From Cytobacillus firmus (GTDB taxonomy: Bacteria > Bacillota > Bacilli > Bacillales > Cytobacillaceae): 46,063 bases of DNA. Under the pieces are notes generated by a model that was not told the origin of the DNA, made no database searches, and saw nothing but the letters and a program-made list of their open reading frames with translations. The DNA lies in contig NZ_JAMBOJ010000037.1 in assembly GCF_023715565.1 (NCBI RefSeq), positions 1 to 46,063 of the forward strand. The letters are read 5' to 3'. A program made the position numbers and the translations under genes. Each line of letters begins with the position of its first letter. Within the stretch, counting starts at the first letter, position 1. Shown here in pieces: positions 32,473-41,304 of the stretch.

Positions 32473-33663
32473 TTATTTTCCTTGCAAATTTCTTTGAATG
32501 ATGCCTCTATAAAAATCGTCCTCTATCTGGATTAAATGGGAGTAATGATCAGGCTCACCGGTTATTTCTGTTTTTTTATATAAACCTTTTTCTACTTGTT
32601 TAACAATGTTTAAGTTGATTAGGACATTAAGATATTCTTTAATCGCATGGATTTCGGAGCCTGTTTGAACGAGTGGGATTGACCTTATTTTGATATCGTT
32701 ATACTTTACCCTGTTGCGAAAGGCTCCAATCACCTGCTGAAGCGAGAAGTGCCCCTCTATGCCGATAATATCCATAAACAAATAACTCTGCCACTGTATA
32801 GGTGAGGTTTCTATATATGGAGAATAACGTACAGGAAGGCCAATTTCAGGCGGGAGAAATGCAGGAGCAATTGAGCGGGAGTATAAATCCCGAAGAAAGT
32901 TATTTCTAATAGCACTGCTATTTTGTGAAAGGGAATTCTTTATTTTCCGAACTTCTCTTTTCCATTCTTCTAAATAAAAATCATCTTTAAAATATGGATT
33001 AAATAATATAGATGGATTTGCCTGGAAGATTGGTTTTACATCATAGTGCGCGAAGGCATTTCTGACTGTAAGGGGGTGGATATGGTGGATATTAATAAAA
33101 GACTTTGTAGTGGGGCAAAAAGATAAGATTACCCAATGACCTGAAGCTGCTTGCCGAAGAAATAGGTATTGAAAACCAGATAAAGTTATTTTTGTTTTTC
33201 CCGTACGCTTAATACTTTTCCCTGCCAGTATCCAAATTGGAACGATATCTGACTTAAGATAGGCTTCTGTCCGCTTTACAAATAACTCCTCCGAAATACT
33301 TGAACATTGATATTCAAGAGCATAATGAACACCTTCATAATGGACACTAATATCGGGCCGCTGTGAAATTTCCGGATAATATGGTTCCAGAATTGGATTT
33401 AGACCTTTTTTCTTTAGCCATTGAAACAATAGCACCTTTCCGGACATATGGTATTCTGATTCCCTTTCATACCTTTGCTGACATTCAGAACCCTTACTGT
33501 GGCTAAAATGCGGGATTCTTTTCTTACCGATTTTCATGATCACTTTCTCTTTGCATTCCGGGCAGTAAAAGTTGTGATTTTCCCTGTACTGCTGTAGAAC
33601 TGGGATGCTGTGTGAACCTATAAGGCTTATTCGCACTCCATTAACTGTTGAGGCAACTAACAA
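32473..33663 (-). CDS. coiA: Competence protein CoiA
   Basis: A transformation protein that promotes recombination of incoming single-stranded DNA. Residues 34-61 hold a zinc-ribbon-like module (CPEC at 34-37, PHFSH at 51-55, Cys61). A PD-(D/E)xK nuclease-like domain follows, with RPDISV (Asp104) and ALEYQCSSIS (Glu117, Gln119). The C-terminal half is less conserved. It is 396 residues long. The TTG at 33663 is taken as start since AAGGAGATG lies 8 bases before it and no usable ATG lies nearby. It is not obviously co-transcribed with mecA, since a terminator separates them. Confidence 0.92.
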   Translation of the reverse strand: MLVASTVNGVRISLIGSHSIPVLQQYRENHNFYCPECKEKVIMKIGKKRIPHFSHSKGSECQQRYERESEYHMSGKVLLFQWLKKKGLNPILEPYYPEISQRPDISVHYEGVHYALEYQCSSISEELFVKRTEAYLKSDIVPIWILAGKSIKRTGKTKITLSGFQYLFLRQAASGHWVILSFCPTTKSFINIHHIHPLTVRNAFAHYDVKPIFQANPSILFNPYFKDDFYLEEWKREVRKIKNSLSQNSSAIRNNFLRDLYSRSIAPAFLPPEIGLPVRYSPYIETSPIQWQSYLFMDIIGIEGHFSLQQVIGAFRNRVKYNDIKIRSIPLVQTGSEIHAIKEYLNVLINLNIVKQVEKGLYKKTEITGEPDHYSHLIQIEDDFYRGIIQRNLQGK

Positions 33664-33783
33664 ATGATCATCTCCTTCCTCCTTAATTGTTCTATTATTA
33701 ATGGCTAATTTCCTTTTTATCTGATGGATTCTCTTACAAGATTTTTCTATGCTAATCTTATATTTAAAAGGCAGTTCACGTAC

Positions 33784-33818
33784 AAAAAAGCCGATTTCAT
33801 AATGAAGTCGGCTTTTCC
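33784..33818 (-). terminator. Intrinsic terminator of mecA
   Basis: AAAAGCCGATTTC pairs with GAAGTCGGCTTTT (13 pairs, one wobble) around ATAAT; on the minus strand it ends in TTTTTTG just after the mecA stop. Confidence 0.88.
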
Positions 33819-33821
33819 TTA

Positions 33822-34487
33822 CTATTTAAAATGTTTTCGCAGAATTTCAAAAACATCATTTTCAATAATCAATTTACCATATTCCATTACACGGTGAATA
33901 GTTGTACTTGTTTCGTGCCCGTATTCAAGAAGAATACTCAGCATGTTATCTATGTCATCCTCTTCAAAGAGCTCTTCAGGGAATTCTGCGAACAAATAGT
34001 ATTTCCCTTCAAAGGAATATAGCCTCGTAGTAACGGAATCAAGAATTGACCGCTTTGATAATGAAATAATGTCTTCAAAATCTTTAAATGTTAATAGAAA
34101 CTCAAGATCTCCTTCATATCCGTTATCATTGTCATCATCGGATTTACGGAAATGATGATCAAGCATTTCCTCTATATGTTCGTCCACAGGCAAATCTTTC
34201 ACTTTTTCATCCGGGACAGGAAGCTCAAACTTTTGACCATCCTTTGATAGCTGAGCTTTTGTTACAAGAACCTCCAAACCCTTATCCAACGCTTGAACCT
34301 GGATCCATAAAGGACCTTCAACAAGAAATTCTTCCTCCTGATGGACCTCATCCATCATTTCCCAAAAGAGTTCCTCACTCCGCTCACGATTGTACCAAAT
34401 CTCTTCACGGTCAAAGCCTCTTTCTTCTATATCAAGATAAGAAATATAAAATTTAACGGTATGATCATTAATACGTTCGATTTCCAT
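33822..34487 (-). CDS. mecA: ClpC adaptor protein MecA
   Basis: MecA recruits substrates such as ComK to ClpCP and controls competence. The N-terminal substrate-binding part starts MEIERINDHTVKFYISYLDI and is followed by an acidic linker (about 100-130, SDDDNDNG) and the ClpC-binding C-terminal domain with LEFLLTFKDFEDIISLSK, LYSFEGKYYLFAEFPEE and IHRVMEYGKLIIENDVFEIL. The 221 residues match the family. GGGAGAG precedes the ATG. It lies between spx and coiA, as in B. subtilis. Confidence 0.97.
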   Translation of the reverse strand: MEIERINDHTVKFYISYLDIEERGFDREEIWYNRERSEELFWEMMDEVHQEEEFLVEGPLWIQVQALDKGLEVLVTKAQLSKDGQKFELPVPDEKVKDLPVDEHIEEMLDHHFRKSDDDNDNGYEGDLEFLLTFKDFEDIISLSKRSILDSVTTRLYSFEGKYYLFAEFPEELFEEDDIDNMLSILLEYGHETSTTIHRVMEYGKLIIENDVFEILRKHFK

Positions 34488-34839
34488 GCAGCAACTCTCC
34501 CTTCTGGCTATGAATGAAGGGACTAAATACCCCCAGCAGTCATGTGTTATCCATTTACCCGTAAATCAATTGGTTAATCCCCGATTAAATTGAAGGTAAA
34601 ATGTATTTTGTACCTTGTACTTTTATTTTATGACAAATTGAGCATAAAGGGAATTAAAAAGTCATATGTTTAAAAAAACCGTTAAATGCCTATATTATCC
34701 CTGTTGGTCCTTCTTTTCTCAATGGCATATCTAAATATTCTCTTATTATATCCATTTTCCTTTTTCTTTTTCACACAAAAGACAAAAAGACCTTCTTCTG
34801 TTACACAGAAAGAAGGCCACTCAATTTTAAGTATATTGG
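34488..34839. other. Intergenic region between mecA and spx
   Basis: This AT-rich stretch of 352 bases has no supportable gene. It should contain the mecA promoter (minus strand), for which no standard element stands out. Near its right end lies the spx terminator. A low-complexity pyrimidine tract (TTTTCCTTTTTC) occurs at about 34755. Confidence 0.5.
34783..34817 (-). terminator. Intrinsic terminator of spx
   Basis: On the minus strand CCTTCTT-CTGT pairs with ACAG-AAGAAGG around a three-base loop, followed by TCTTTTTGTCTTTT. Confidence 0.8.
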
Positions 34840-35235
34840 TTAATTAACCATACGCTGTGCTTCACGCAACTGGTAAGTACGAACTTTTCTTGGAAGGAAA
34901 CGTCTTATTTCGTCCTCATTATATCCAACTTGCAAACGTTTTTCATCAAGGATGATTGGACGTCGAAGCAGCCCAGGGTTTTCCTTGATTAGCTCAAATA
35001 AATCTTGGAGAGGCATTGATTCAAGGTTTACATCAAGCTTTTGGAATGTCTTCGAGCGAGTTGAAATAATTTCATCTGTTCCATCTTCAGTCATTCGAAG
35101 AATTTCTTTGATTTCATCAATCGATAGAGGTTCTGAAAAAATATTTCGTTCTTTATAGGCAATTTCATGCTCTTCCAACCATGATTTAGCTTTCCTGCAG
35201 GATGTACAACTTGGTGAAGTGTATAATGTGACCAT
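34840..35235 (-). CDS. spx: Global redox regulator Spx
   Basis: An ArsC-fold protein that binds the RNA polymerase alpha C-terminal domain and redirects transcription under disulphide stress. It has exactly 131 residues, as in B. subtilis. The redox switch CTSC is Cys10 and Cys13, and the RPI motif is in [18 protein letters not shown] (about 90-107). The only in-frame start is the ATG at 35235, since a stop lies four codons upstream. AAGGAG lies 14 bases before it, unusually far. Its adaptor gene spxH lies in the same window. yjbC lies upstream but behind a terminator. Confidence 0.97.
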   Translation of the reverse strand: MVTLYTSPSCTSCRKAKSWLEEHEIAYKERNIFSEPLSIDEIKEILRMTEDGTDEIISTRSKTFQKLDVNLESMPLQDLFELIKENPGLLRRPIILDEKRLQVGYNEDEIRRFLPRKVRTYQLREAQRMVN

Positions 35236-35284
35236 TTTACAAATTCACACTCCTTAAATTTAGACATATATGAAACTATCAGAG

Positions 35285-35324
35285 ATTATATTTGTTTAAT
35301 CAAATATTTCTAGAGTATTCTAGA
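35285..35324 (-). promoter_or_regulatory. Candidate spx promoter with TCTAGA-N4-TCTAGA operator
   Basis: On the minus strand TATAAT (35285-35290) would start transcription about 43 bases before the spx ATG; its -35 region is poor. Two copies of TCTAGA (35309-35314 and 35319-35324), 4 bases apart, cover the place where a -35 should lie, so a regulator dimer could control the promoter. B. subtilis spx has a promoter repressed by PerR and YodB; I cannot say which, if either, would bind here. Confidence 0.45.
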
Positions 35325-35667
35325 TTAAAATAACTTTAATCAAGGAATTTATATTATTTATTATACACTAAACAATATCTCTTTGGTATAACTTTTTATA
35401 AATATGATAAAAGTATTAAACATTCATTAAACAAACGGATTGAGAATTAGAATCTACTTAATAAGACGAATGAACAAGCAAAAAGTTTCATTTTTTTATA
35501 TGTTTTTTGTTATAATTCCTTCCATAAAGTTTCTTAAGACTACCTTAAGGAAAATTTATGTATGAATCTTTTTAGCTCAATACTAAATTATTCTTTATAT
35601 ACCCCTGTTAATTTTTAATAAACCAAAATACTTACAATTATTTTCTCAATTAATTAATGAAAATGAA

Positions 35668-35700
35668 AACACAGCCATTTACAAAAATGGCTGTGCTTTT
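35668..35700. terminator. Terminator of yjbC (bidirectional shape)
   Basis: CACAGCCATTT (35670-35680) pairs perfectly with AAATGGCTGTG (35685-35695) around ACAA. On the minus strand it is followed by TTTTCATTTTCA-type sequence. It lies about 10 bases after the yjbC stop. Confidence 0.8.
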
Positions 35701-35708
35701 CCAAATCT

Positions 35709-36284
35709 TTATAAATCCTCTAAGACATCCGTTCCATTTTTATCTTCTTCATAAGTCAGTACCTCATCTACTGGCTGGTATGACTTTCCATAAAAATGCG
35801 AATCCTTATAAGTGTGAATCATTTCATAGGTTTTTTTCATGGCTTCATAAATGATTTCTTCACTTTCGTTCTTAGGGGACCAATATAGGATTTCCATTGT
35901 ATTGATTTCATTGGTCGCAAGAGACCGGCGGCTGTACCCGATTGATTGAGCGTGCTCAAACCCTTCTCTTTTATAGAACTTGAGGCGCTTTTCAGTATCC
36001 GTGTCTTCATAATCAACCGGCTCCACTTCCAATATGATCGGTTTGCCTTTGGCTTTAAGCTTTTGAAGTAATTTGTGGCCAAGTCCCTGCCCTCTGGATT
36101 CCTTTGAAACAAATAGATAATCTATAAACACAAAGTTATCCAGTTCAACATACATAAGTACATGATGCGGACCTTCATCTTTATGATAGATGTCTGGCCG
36201 CTCCTTTAATAAGGTTTCCATATGCTCTCTTGATTTCATTTCTTCAATCGGGAAATATTGATTCAATTTCTCATACCAATGCAT
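35709..36284 (-). CDS. yjbC: GNAT-family acetyltransferase YjbC
   Basis: A 191-residue N-acetyltransferase. The acetyl-CoA-binding motif is in DYLFVSKESRGQGLGHKLLQ (Q/RxxGxG/A type, R-G-Q-G-L-G), preceded by HHVLMYVELDNFVFIDY. The start at 36284 is supported by AAAAAGGAGAAG. In B. subtilis yjbC precedes spx and shares transcripts with it; here a terminator and 470 bases intervene. The substrate is unknown. Confidence 0.9.
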   Translation of the reverse strand: MHWYEKLNQYFPIEEMKSREHMETLLKERPDIYHKDEGPHHVLMYVELDNFVFIDYLFVSKESRGQGLGHKLLQKLKAKGKPIILEVEPVDYEDTDTEKRLKFYKREGFEHAQSIGYSRRSLATNEINTMEILYWSPKNESEEIIYEAMKKTYEMIHTYKDSHFYGKSYQPVDEVLTYEEDKNGTDVLEDL

Positions 36285-36523
36285 GGATCTTCTCCTTTTT
36301 TGCCCGTAAACAAAGTATTGTTTGATGAGCATGAATATTTATTCCAGCATGATAAGCTCCCAGCTTTCTTTTCCACTTACTTAGGCGATATTATTTCTAA
36401 TCAGATTAAGTATTTGTGGAATTTCCCCTTTTAATACTGGAAAATTTCGAATAAAATATGTTTAGGGATGTTTAAACACTAACTAATCACAGGAGACTGT
36501 GAAAAGAAAGATGGAGGTTTATC

Positions 36524-36712
36524 ATGGTTGGTTACATAACTGATTTAATGATTGTTGCATTGCTTATAATTGGATTTACTGCCTTGTTAGGTGTACTAAC
36601 TAATGGAATTGGAGAAAAGATTTTTGGCGGTAAAAATAAATCCGAATTCGTGGATCAATCCGCTAGAGTGCAGACTGGATGGAAAAACGTAGGCGGACAT
36701 AAAAAGCAGTAG
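36524..36712 (+). CDS. Small membrane protein, 62 aa, unknown function
   Basis: A 62-residue product with one N-terminal membrane helix (about 6-27, LMIVALLIIGFTALLGVLTN) and a basic, polar C-terminal tail (KNKSEFVDQSARVQTGWKNV). GATGGAGG lies 7 bases before the ATG, and a bidirectional terminator follows, so it looks like a true gene. It is the only plus-strand gene in an otherwise minus-strand stretch. I do not recognise a family. Confidence 0.7.
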   Translation: MVGYITDLMIVALLIIGFTALLGVLTNGIGEKIFGGKNKSEFVDQSARVQTGWKNVGGHKKQ

Positions 36713-36785
36713 CCCATGCCTCTATACTATGATACCGTATACAAAATTTGTGTCAAATAATATGTCACTTAATTAATGGATAAAC

Positions 36786-36825
36786 AAAGCAAAAAGTGGC
36801 CGAAATAATCGGCCTCTTTTTGCTA
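36786..36825. terminator. Bidirectional terminator between the small membrane protein gene and the DUF4015 gene
   Basis: AGCAAAAAG and GGCCGA pair with TCGGCC and CTTTTTGCT around AATAA, a 15-bp stem with one mismatch, used by convergent genes. Confidence 0.85.
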
Positions 36826-38031
36826 TTAAGGTGTATAATCCACATTTTGTGTATACGAATTACCTGCATTCCATAAAAGGAATTCATCAATTCCCTGTTC
36901 CTTCAGTGCCTTTATCTGGGCTTCAACTTCCGCTCTTCCATACTTCTTATAGTTTCCGGCTCCTAAATAAGAGGCTGTAAAGTCCTGAAGCCATGGTCTG
37001 GATACAGGAGGACTATCCAACTCTCCCAATTTTCGATTCTCAAGCTTAGCATATTCAGAAACCAGCTTATAAGGTTCCAGGTCCGGCTTGGCTATACCGA
37101 AATAAGAGGTCCAGTGGCTTGGATAAATCATAGAAGAAATTACATCCACATGTTCTGAAATCTTAGAGAAATTTTGGCCAATTCCCGGAGCCTCTGGAAG
37201 GGTCGCCGTGTAGCCAAAGATATCGACCGAGACCTTTACCCCATATGGCTCTAACTGTTTCCTGGCATATTCGACAAAGTCAGTAACCGCACTTACACGC
37301 TTTTGTACATCTTCAATTTTAAGATTTTCGTATTCACCCATACTGTATTTTAAAGAGCTAGCACGGTGTTCAAAGCCCTCAGGAAATCGGACATAATCAA
37401 ATTGAATCTCCTGGTACCCCATTTTTGCAGCTTCAATTGCAATTCCAATATTGTAATCCCAAACCTCTTTTAAAAATGGATTTACAAACGACTCACCTCG
37501 ACCATTCTTCCAAACTGTTTCCCCTTCTTTATATGACCATTCCGGCTTTTTATTCGCCAGAACAGAATCCTTGAAAACGACCACCCGGGCAATCGGATAA
37601 ATTTGCTTTTCTTCCATGGTCTTCAAGAGTTTTTTTGGATCATTTATGTAAGGCTTGCCGATATCGGCATATGGTGATTTTTTTTCTGGAACATACGTCA
37701 GGTTCCCCCAATCGTCCTTAAAATCGATAACCATCGCATTCAAATCAGTTTCATCCATCAAATTCACTAATTTATTAAATTTTCCTCCCCCTGCTGAGTG
37801 GCCCGTTACATAAATTCCCCTTACTGCATCTGGATATTGAAAATGATAGCCGGAATCAAATTGAAAACGGCTTACTTTTTCCGGGAGGATTTTCATAAGT
37901 GAAACATGTTTCCTTTGGGGATTCTGCCCTGCTTCCTGATTTTCCTGCTCTTTTGCCTCACTTGGGTTAGCTGACATAAATGAAGCTGACACTATCATTA
38001 AGGCAGCAGCTAACTTTAATGACTTATTCAC
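36826..38031 (-). CDS. Secreted putative glycoside hydrolase (DUF4015, TIM barrel)
   Basis: A 401-residue exported protein with a signal peptide (about 1-26, ending NPSEA) and the DUF4015/GH-like barrel. Conserved features are VRGIYVTGHSAG, AMVIDFKDDWGNLTY, IYPIARVVVFKDSVLA, EIQFDYVRFPEG and DVISSMIYPSHW; the acidic residues in IDFKDD and QFDYVRFPEG are candidate catalytic residues. The substrate is probably a cell-wall or exopolysaccharide (inference). The start is a GTG at 38031 with AAGGGGG about 9 bases before it; the overlapping ATG leads straight to a stop. Confidence 0.88.
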   Translation of the reverse strand: MNKSLKLAAALMIVSASFMSANPSEAKEQENQEAGQNPQRKHVSLMKILPEKVSRFQFDSGYHFQYPDAVRGIYVTGHSAGGGKFNKLVNLMDETDLNAMVIDFKDDWGNLTYVPEKKSPYADIGKPYINDPKKLLKTMEEKQIYPIARVVVFKDSVLANKKPEWSYKEGETVWKNGRGESFVNPFLKEVWDYNIGIAIEAAKMGYQEIQFDYVRFPEGFEHRASSLKYSMGEYENLKIEDVQKRVSAVTDFVEYARKQLEPYGVKVSVDIFGYTATLPEAPGIGQNFSKISEHVDVISSMIYPSHWTSYFGIAKPDLEPYKLVSEYAKLENRKLGELDSPPVSRPWLQDFTASYLGAGNYKKYGRAEVEAQIKALKEQGIDEFLLWNAGNSYTQNVDYTP

Positions 38032-38370
38032 ATGTTATGCCCCCTTTTTCTGCTACCAATTTTACATTTTTTCAAAGAATTAAAACTGTCTTTATACTAA
38101 ATTATCTTTTAAAGTAATCTTTAAACCAATTTAATAAAACATGTTTAAATAAACAAAATAACGGAAAAATATAAATAATTGAAAATTCTCATAGTAAATT
38201 TTCAGAAAATAATGTATTATATAAAAAAGCGATCATTAGTGAATAAAAGTGTTAAAGAGAATTCCACTCTTTCTATGTTTGACTGGACAATTTACATCTT
38301 GGTAATTCCTTTATAGCGACGTTTACTTTTCCAGGATGTAAAAAACGATCTCAGTCGAGATCGTTTTTTG
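38032..38370. other. Intergenic region between the DUF4015 gene and oppF
   Basis: This very AT-rich stretch of 339 bases has no supportable frame. It carries the promoter region of the DUF4015 gene (minus strand, no clear element), a short palindrome TGTTTA-AA-TAAACA at 38142-38155, and the opp terminator at its right end. Confidence 0.5.
38338..38370 (-). terminator. Intrinsic terminator of the opp operon
   Basis: AAAAAACGATCTC pairs perfectly with GAGATCGTTTTTT around AGTC; on the minus strand it lies right after the oppF stop and ends in TTTTTT. Confidence 0.9.
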
Positions 38371-39306
38371 TTATTTTCCACTTTTAGCTTTTAATTCGTT
38401 GTACTCTTTTTCAGAGCAATAAACAAAATGACCAGGTGTTACCTCGCGCATTTCCAGCTTTTCATTATCAGCATAATTGTGAACTGCCGGATCATATGAT
38501 TTTCTTCTGCGGGACCGTTCCGTTTCTGGATCTGGAAGCGGAATAGCTGACAACAGTGATTGAGTATATGGGTGCATAGGGTTATTATATAAATCTTCAG
38601 CTGGTGCAAGTTCTACCAGTTTACCGAAGTACATAACTCCGATGCGGTCACTGATGTATTTAACCATTGATAAATCATGTGCGATAAACAGATATGTTAA
38701 TCCTTTTTCTCGCTGCAATTTTTTCATAAGGTTTACTACCTGAGCTTGAATGGAAACGTCCAATGCAGAAATGGGCTCATCGGCAATAATAAAATCAGGG
38801 TCAACTGCAAGCGCGCGGGCAATCCCGATACGCTGTCGTTGTCCGCCAGAGAATTCATGAGGGTAACGGTTAGCATGTTCTTTGTTAAGACCAACAGTGT
38901 CTAAAAGTTCGTAAACCCTCTCCATACGTTCCTTTCTGCTTTTTACCAATCCGTGAATATCGATTCCTTCAGCAATAATATCAGCAACCGTCATACGCGG
39001 GTTTAAGGAAGCATAAGGATCCTGGAAGATCATTTGCATTTTTCGGTTAAACTTTTTCAGTTCTTTTGCAGATTTTTTGCCGTGAACATCTTCACCTTCA
39101 AAAAGAACCTGCCCATCTGTGGCATCATATAATCTGATGATAGTTCGTCCAGTAGTTGATTTACCGCAGCCAGACTCACCAACAAGCCCAAGGGTCTCTC
39201 CCTTATAAATGTCAAAAGTAATCCCATCAACTGCTTTTACCATATTCGGACGGCCAACATTGAAATGCTGTTTTAAGTTTTTAATTTCAAGCAATTTTTC
39301 TGCCAT
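38371..39306 (-). CDS. oppF: Oligopeptide ABC transporter ATPase OppF
   Basis: Second ATPase of the Opp importer. The 311 residues contain Walker [10 protein letters not shown] (about 40-48), Q-loop [13 protein letters not shown], signature FSGGQRQR, Walker [14 protein letters not shown], the switch IAHDLSMV, and a C-terminal oligopeptide-transporter extension with [20 protein letters not shown] and YCSEKEY. GGAGGGAAA precedes the ATG. It follows oppD by 2 bases and is last in oppABCDF, ending at a terminator. Confidence 0.95.
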   Translation of the reverse strand: MAEKLLEIKNLKQHFNVGRPNMVKAVDGITFDIYKGETLGLVGESGCGKSTTGRTIIRLYDATDGQVLFEGEDVHGKKSAKELKKFNRKMQMIFQDPYASLNPRMTVADIIAEGIDIHGLVKSRKERMERVYELLDTVGLNKEHANRYPHEFSGGQRQRIGIARALAVDPDFIIADEPISALDVSIQAQVVNLMKKLQREKGLTYLFIAHDLSMVKYISDRIGVMYFGKLVELAPAEDLYNNPMHPYTQSLLSAIPLPDPETERSRRRKSYDPAVHNYADNEKLEMREVTPGHFVYCSEKEYNELKAKSGK

Positions 39307-39308
39307 TG

Positions 39309-40376
39309 TTATTTTCCCTCCTTCACTATTACAGGCTTTTCAAAAGTGGAGGATAATTGGCGTATACGTTTTTTGACTGCCTCCGGGGGCTCAACCTTAG
39401 GAGCATCCGGGTGAAGAAGCCATGTTTTCGCAAAATGTGTTTCTGAGATTTGGAACATCGGCGGCTCTTCTTCGAAATCAATAGCAAGAGCATATTTATT
39501 TCTGGCAGCAAATGCGTCACCTTTTGGAGGATTCGTCAGATCCGGTGGTGTTCCTGGAATTGCAGCTAAATCTGCTTTATCATCGTTTTCTAGACTTGGC
39601 ATGGATGCAAGCAATCCCCATGTATATGGATGACGGGGGTCATAGAAAATTTCATCTACCGTACCCATTTCAACAATCTGCCCGGCATACATTACTGCTA
39701 CTCTGTCAGCAACATTTGCAACGACACCCAGATCATGTGTGATAAAAATAATGGACGTATCCATTTTGTTTTGCAGATCTTTCATAAGCTCCAGGATTTG
39801 CGCCTGAATAGTAACGTCAAGTGCTGTTGTAGGCTCATCAGCGATAAGCAGTTTTGGATTAGCTGCAAGAGCAATGGCAATCATCGCCCGCTGCCTCATC
39901 CCTCCTGAAAATTCATGAGGATACTGATCTACCCTTTTTTCAGGCATAGGAATACCTACAAGTCTCAGTAATTCAATTGCCCTATTTTTAGCGTCAGTTT
40001 TAGACATATTCTGATGTTTAATCAGCACTTCCATTATCTGAGTTCCAACTCTCATTGTTGGGTTTAATGAGGTCATTGGATCCTGGAAAATCATACTGAT
40101 TTCTTTACCGCGGATCTTTTCCATTTGTTTTTCTGTTTTTGGTACGATGTCGTCACCACTCAACAGGATCTGCCCGCCTGTAATACGGCCCGGCGGCATA
40201 GGTATTAACTTCATAATAGATTGGGAAGTAACACTTTTACCCGACCCAGATTCGCCAACAATCGCAAGCGTCTCTCCTTTATGAAGGTCAAAGCTGACTC
40301 CTCGGACTGCTTTTACTGTACCTCCATATGTTTGGAATGAGACCTCTAAATTTTTTACTTCAAGCAATTTTTCCAT
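39309..40376 (-). CDS. oppD: Oligopeptide ABC transporter ATPase OppD
   Basis: First ATPase of the Opp importer. The 355 residues contain Walker A GESGSGKSV, Q-loop MIFQDPMTSLNPT, signature FSGGMRQR, Walker B KLLIADEPTTALD and switch ITHDLGVV, then the C-terminal region with AAIPGTPPDLTNPPKGDAFA. The usual Cys-rich ending of OppD (which can carry a 4Fe-4S cluster) is not apparent; no cysteines occur there. AAGGAGTGAG precedes the ATG, which lies 11 bases after oppC. Confidence 0.95.
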   Translation of the reverse strand: MEKLLEVKNLEVSFQTYGGTVKAVRGVSFDLHKGETLAIVGESGSGKSVTSQSIMKLIPMPPGRITGGQILLSGDDIVPKTEKQMEKIRGKEISMIFQDPMTSLNPTMRVGTQIMEVLIKHQNMSKTDAKNRAIELLRLVGIPMPEKRVDQYPHEFSGGMRQRAMIAIALAANPKLLIADEPTTALDVTIQAQILELMKDLQNKMDTSIIFITHDLGVVANVADRVAVMYAGQIVEMGTVDEIFYDPRHPYTWGLLASMPSLENDDKADLAAIPGTPPDLTNPPKGDAFAARNKYALAIDFEEEPPMFQISETHFAKTWLLHPDAPKVEPPEAVKKRIRQLSSTFEKPVIVKEGK

Positions 40377-40387
40377 GTTCTCACTCC

Positions 40388-41302
40388 TTATTTACGCATT
40401 CTAGGATCTAGAGCATCACGCAAACCGTCGCCAACAACGTTAAATGCAAAGATCGTTAAGCAGATAAATATTGCAGGGAAGAATAAGCGCCATGGGTAGT
40501 AACGCATAGCTGCAAGTCCATCATTGGCCATCGTTCCCCAGCTCGCAATCGGCGGTGTTAATCCCAGACCAATAAAGCTTAGGAATGCTTCTGTAAAAAT
40601 GGCAGAAGGGATTGTAAGTGTCATTGTGACCAATATAGGTCCCATTGAATTTGGAATTAAGTGTTTGCTCATTATCCTGCTTGTATTGGCACCAAGCGTT
40701 TTGGCAGCCAGTACATATTCCTGATTTTTAAGAGACAATACCTGTCCACGGACGATACGCGACATATTGATCCATCCAGTTATAGACATGGCAATAATCA
40801 TAGTCGACAAGCCCTGGCCAAGTACAACCATTAACAAGATTACTAATAATAGGTAAGGTACACCATATAAAATATCTGCAAAGCGCATCATACCTTCATC
40901 AGTGCGTCCGCCTTTATAACCGGCAATACCGCCCCAAAATACACCAATAATTAAATCAATTACTGCTGCAGCAACTCCAATGAAAATAGAAATTCTTGCA
41001 CCTTCCCAAGTACGGGCAAACATATCACGGCCAAGATCATCTGTGCCAAACCAGTGTTCTGATGAAGGTGGCTGATTTTTATTTCCAAGATCATTTGATG
41101 CATAATCATATGGTGTCATATATGGTCCAAAGATTGCCATGAAGATCAGCAGTCCTAATAATACTAATCCAAACAGGGCAAGCTTGTTTTTTCGAAATCG
41201 GATAAATACATCTTTCCAAAATGAAAGGCTTGGTTTTGAAATTCTCTCAGCTTCGCCGAGCTGTGTCCCGACTACCTTAAACTTATCTTTCGAAATCTGC
41301 AT
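40388..41302 (-). CDS. oppC: Oligopeptide ABC transporter permease OppC
   Basis: Integral membrane subunit with six helices in 304 residues. The N-terminal OppC_N region (SFWKDVFIRFRKNKLALFGL) is followed by the periplasm-facing HWFGTDDLGRDMFARTWEGA and the ATPase-contact EAA loop EYVLAAKTLGANTSRIMSKH. AAAGGAGAG precedes the ATG. It lies 2 bases after oppB. Confidence 0.95.
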   Translation of the reverse strand: MQISKDKFKVVGTQLGEAERISKPSLSFWKDVFIRFRKNKLALFGLVLLGLLIFMAIFGPYMTPYDYASNDLGNKNQPPSSEHWFGTDDLGRDMFARTWEGARISIFIGVAAAVIDLIIGVFWGGIAGYKGGRTDEGMMRFADILYGVPYLLLVILLMVVLGQGLSTMIIAMSITGWINMSRIVRGQVLSLKNQEYVLAAKTLGANTSRIMSKHLIPNSMGPILVTMTLTIPSAIFTEAFLSFIGLGLTPPIASWGTMANDGLAAMRYYPWRLFFPAIFICLTIFAFNVVGDGLRDALDPRMRK

Positions 41303-41304
41303 AA

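Larger units (their letters stand above)
35236..35708. other. Long AT-rich intergenic region upstream of spx
   Basis: This 473-base region has no supportable frame. It holds the yjbC terminator at its right end and the spx promoter region at its left. It is unusually long for this compact neighbourhood, which is consistent with multiple spx promoters. Confidence 0.5.

Noticed and set aside
38142..38155. TGTTTA-AA-TAAACA palindrome as an operator of the DUF4015 gene
   Set aside because: Six-base AT-rich arms are expected by chance in such AT-rich DNA, and no promoter elements frame it.
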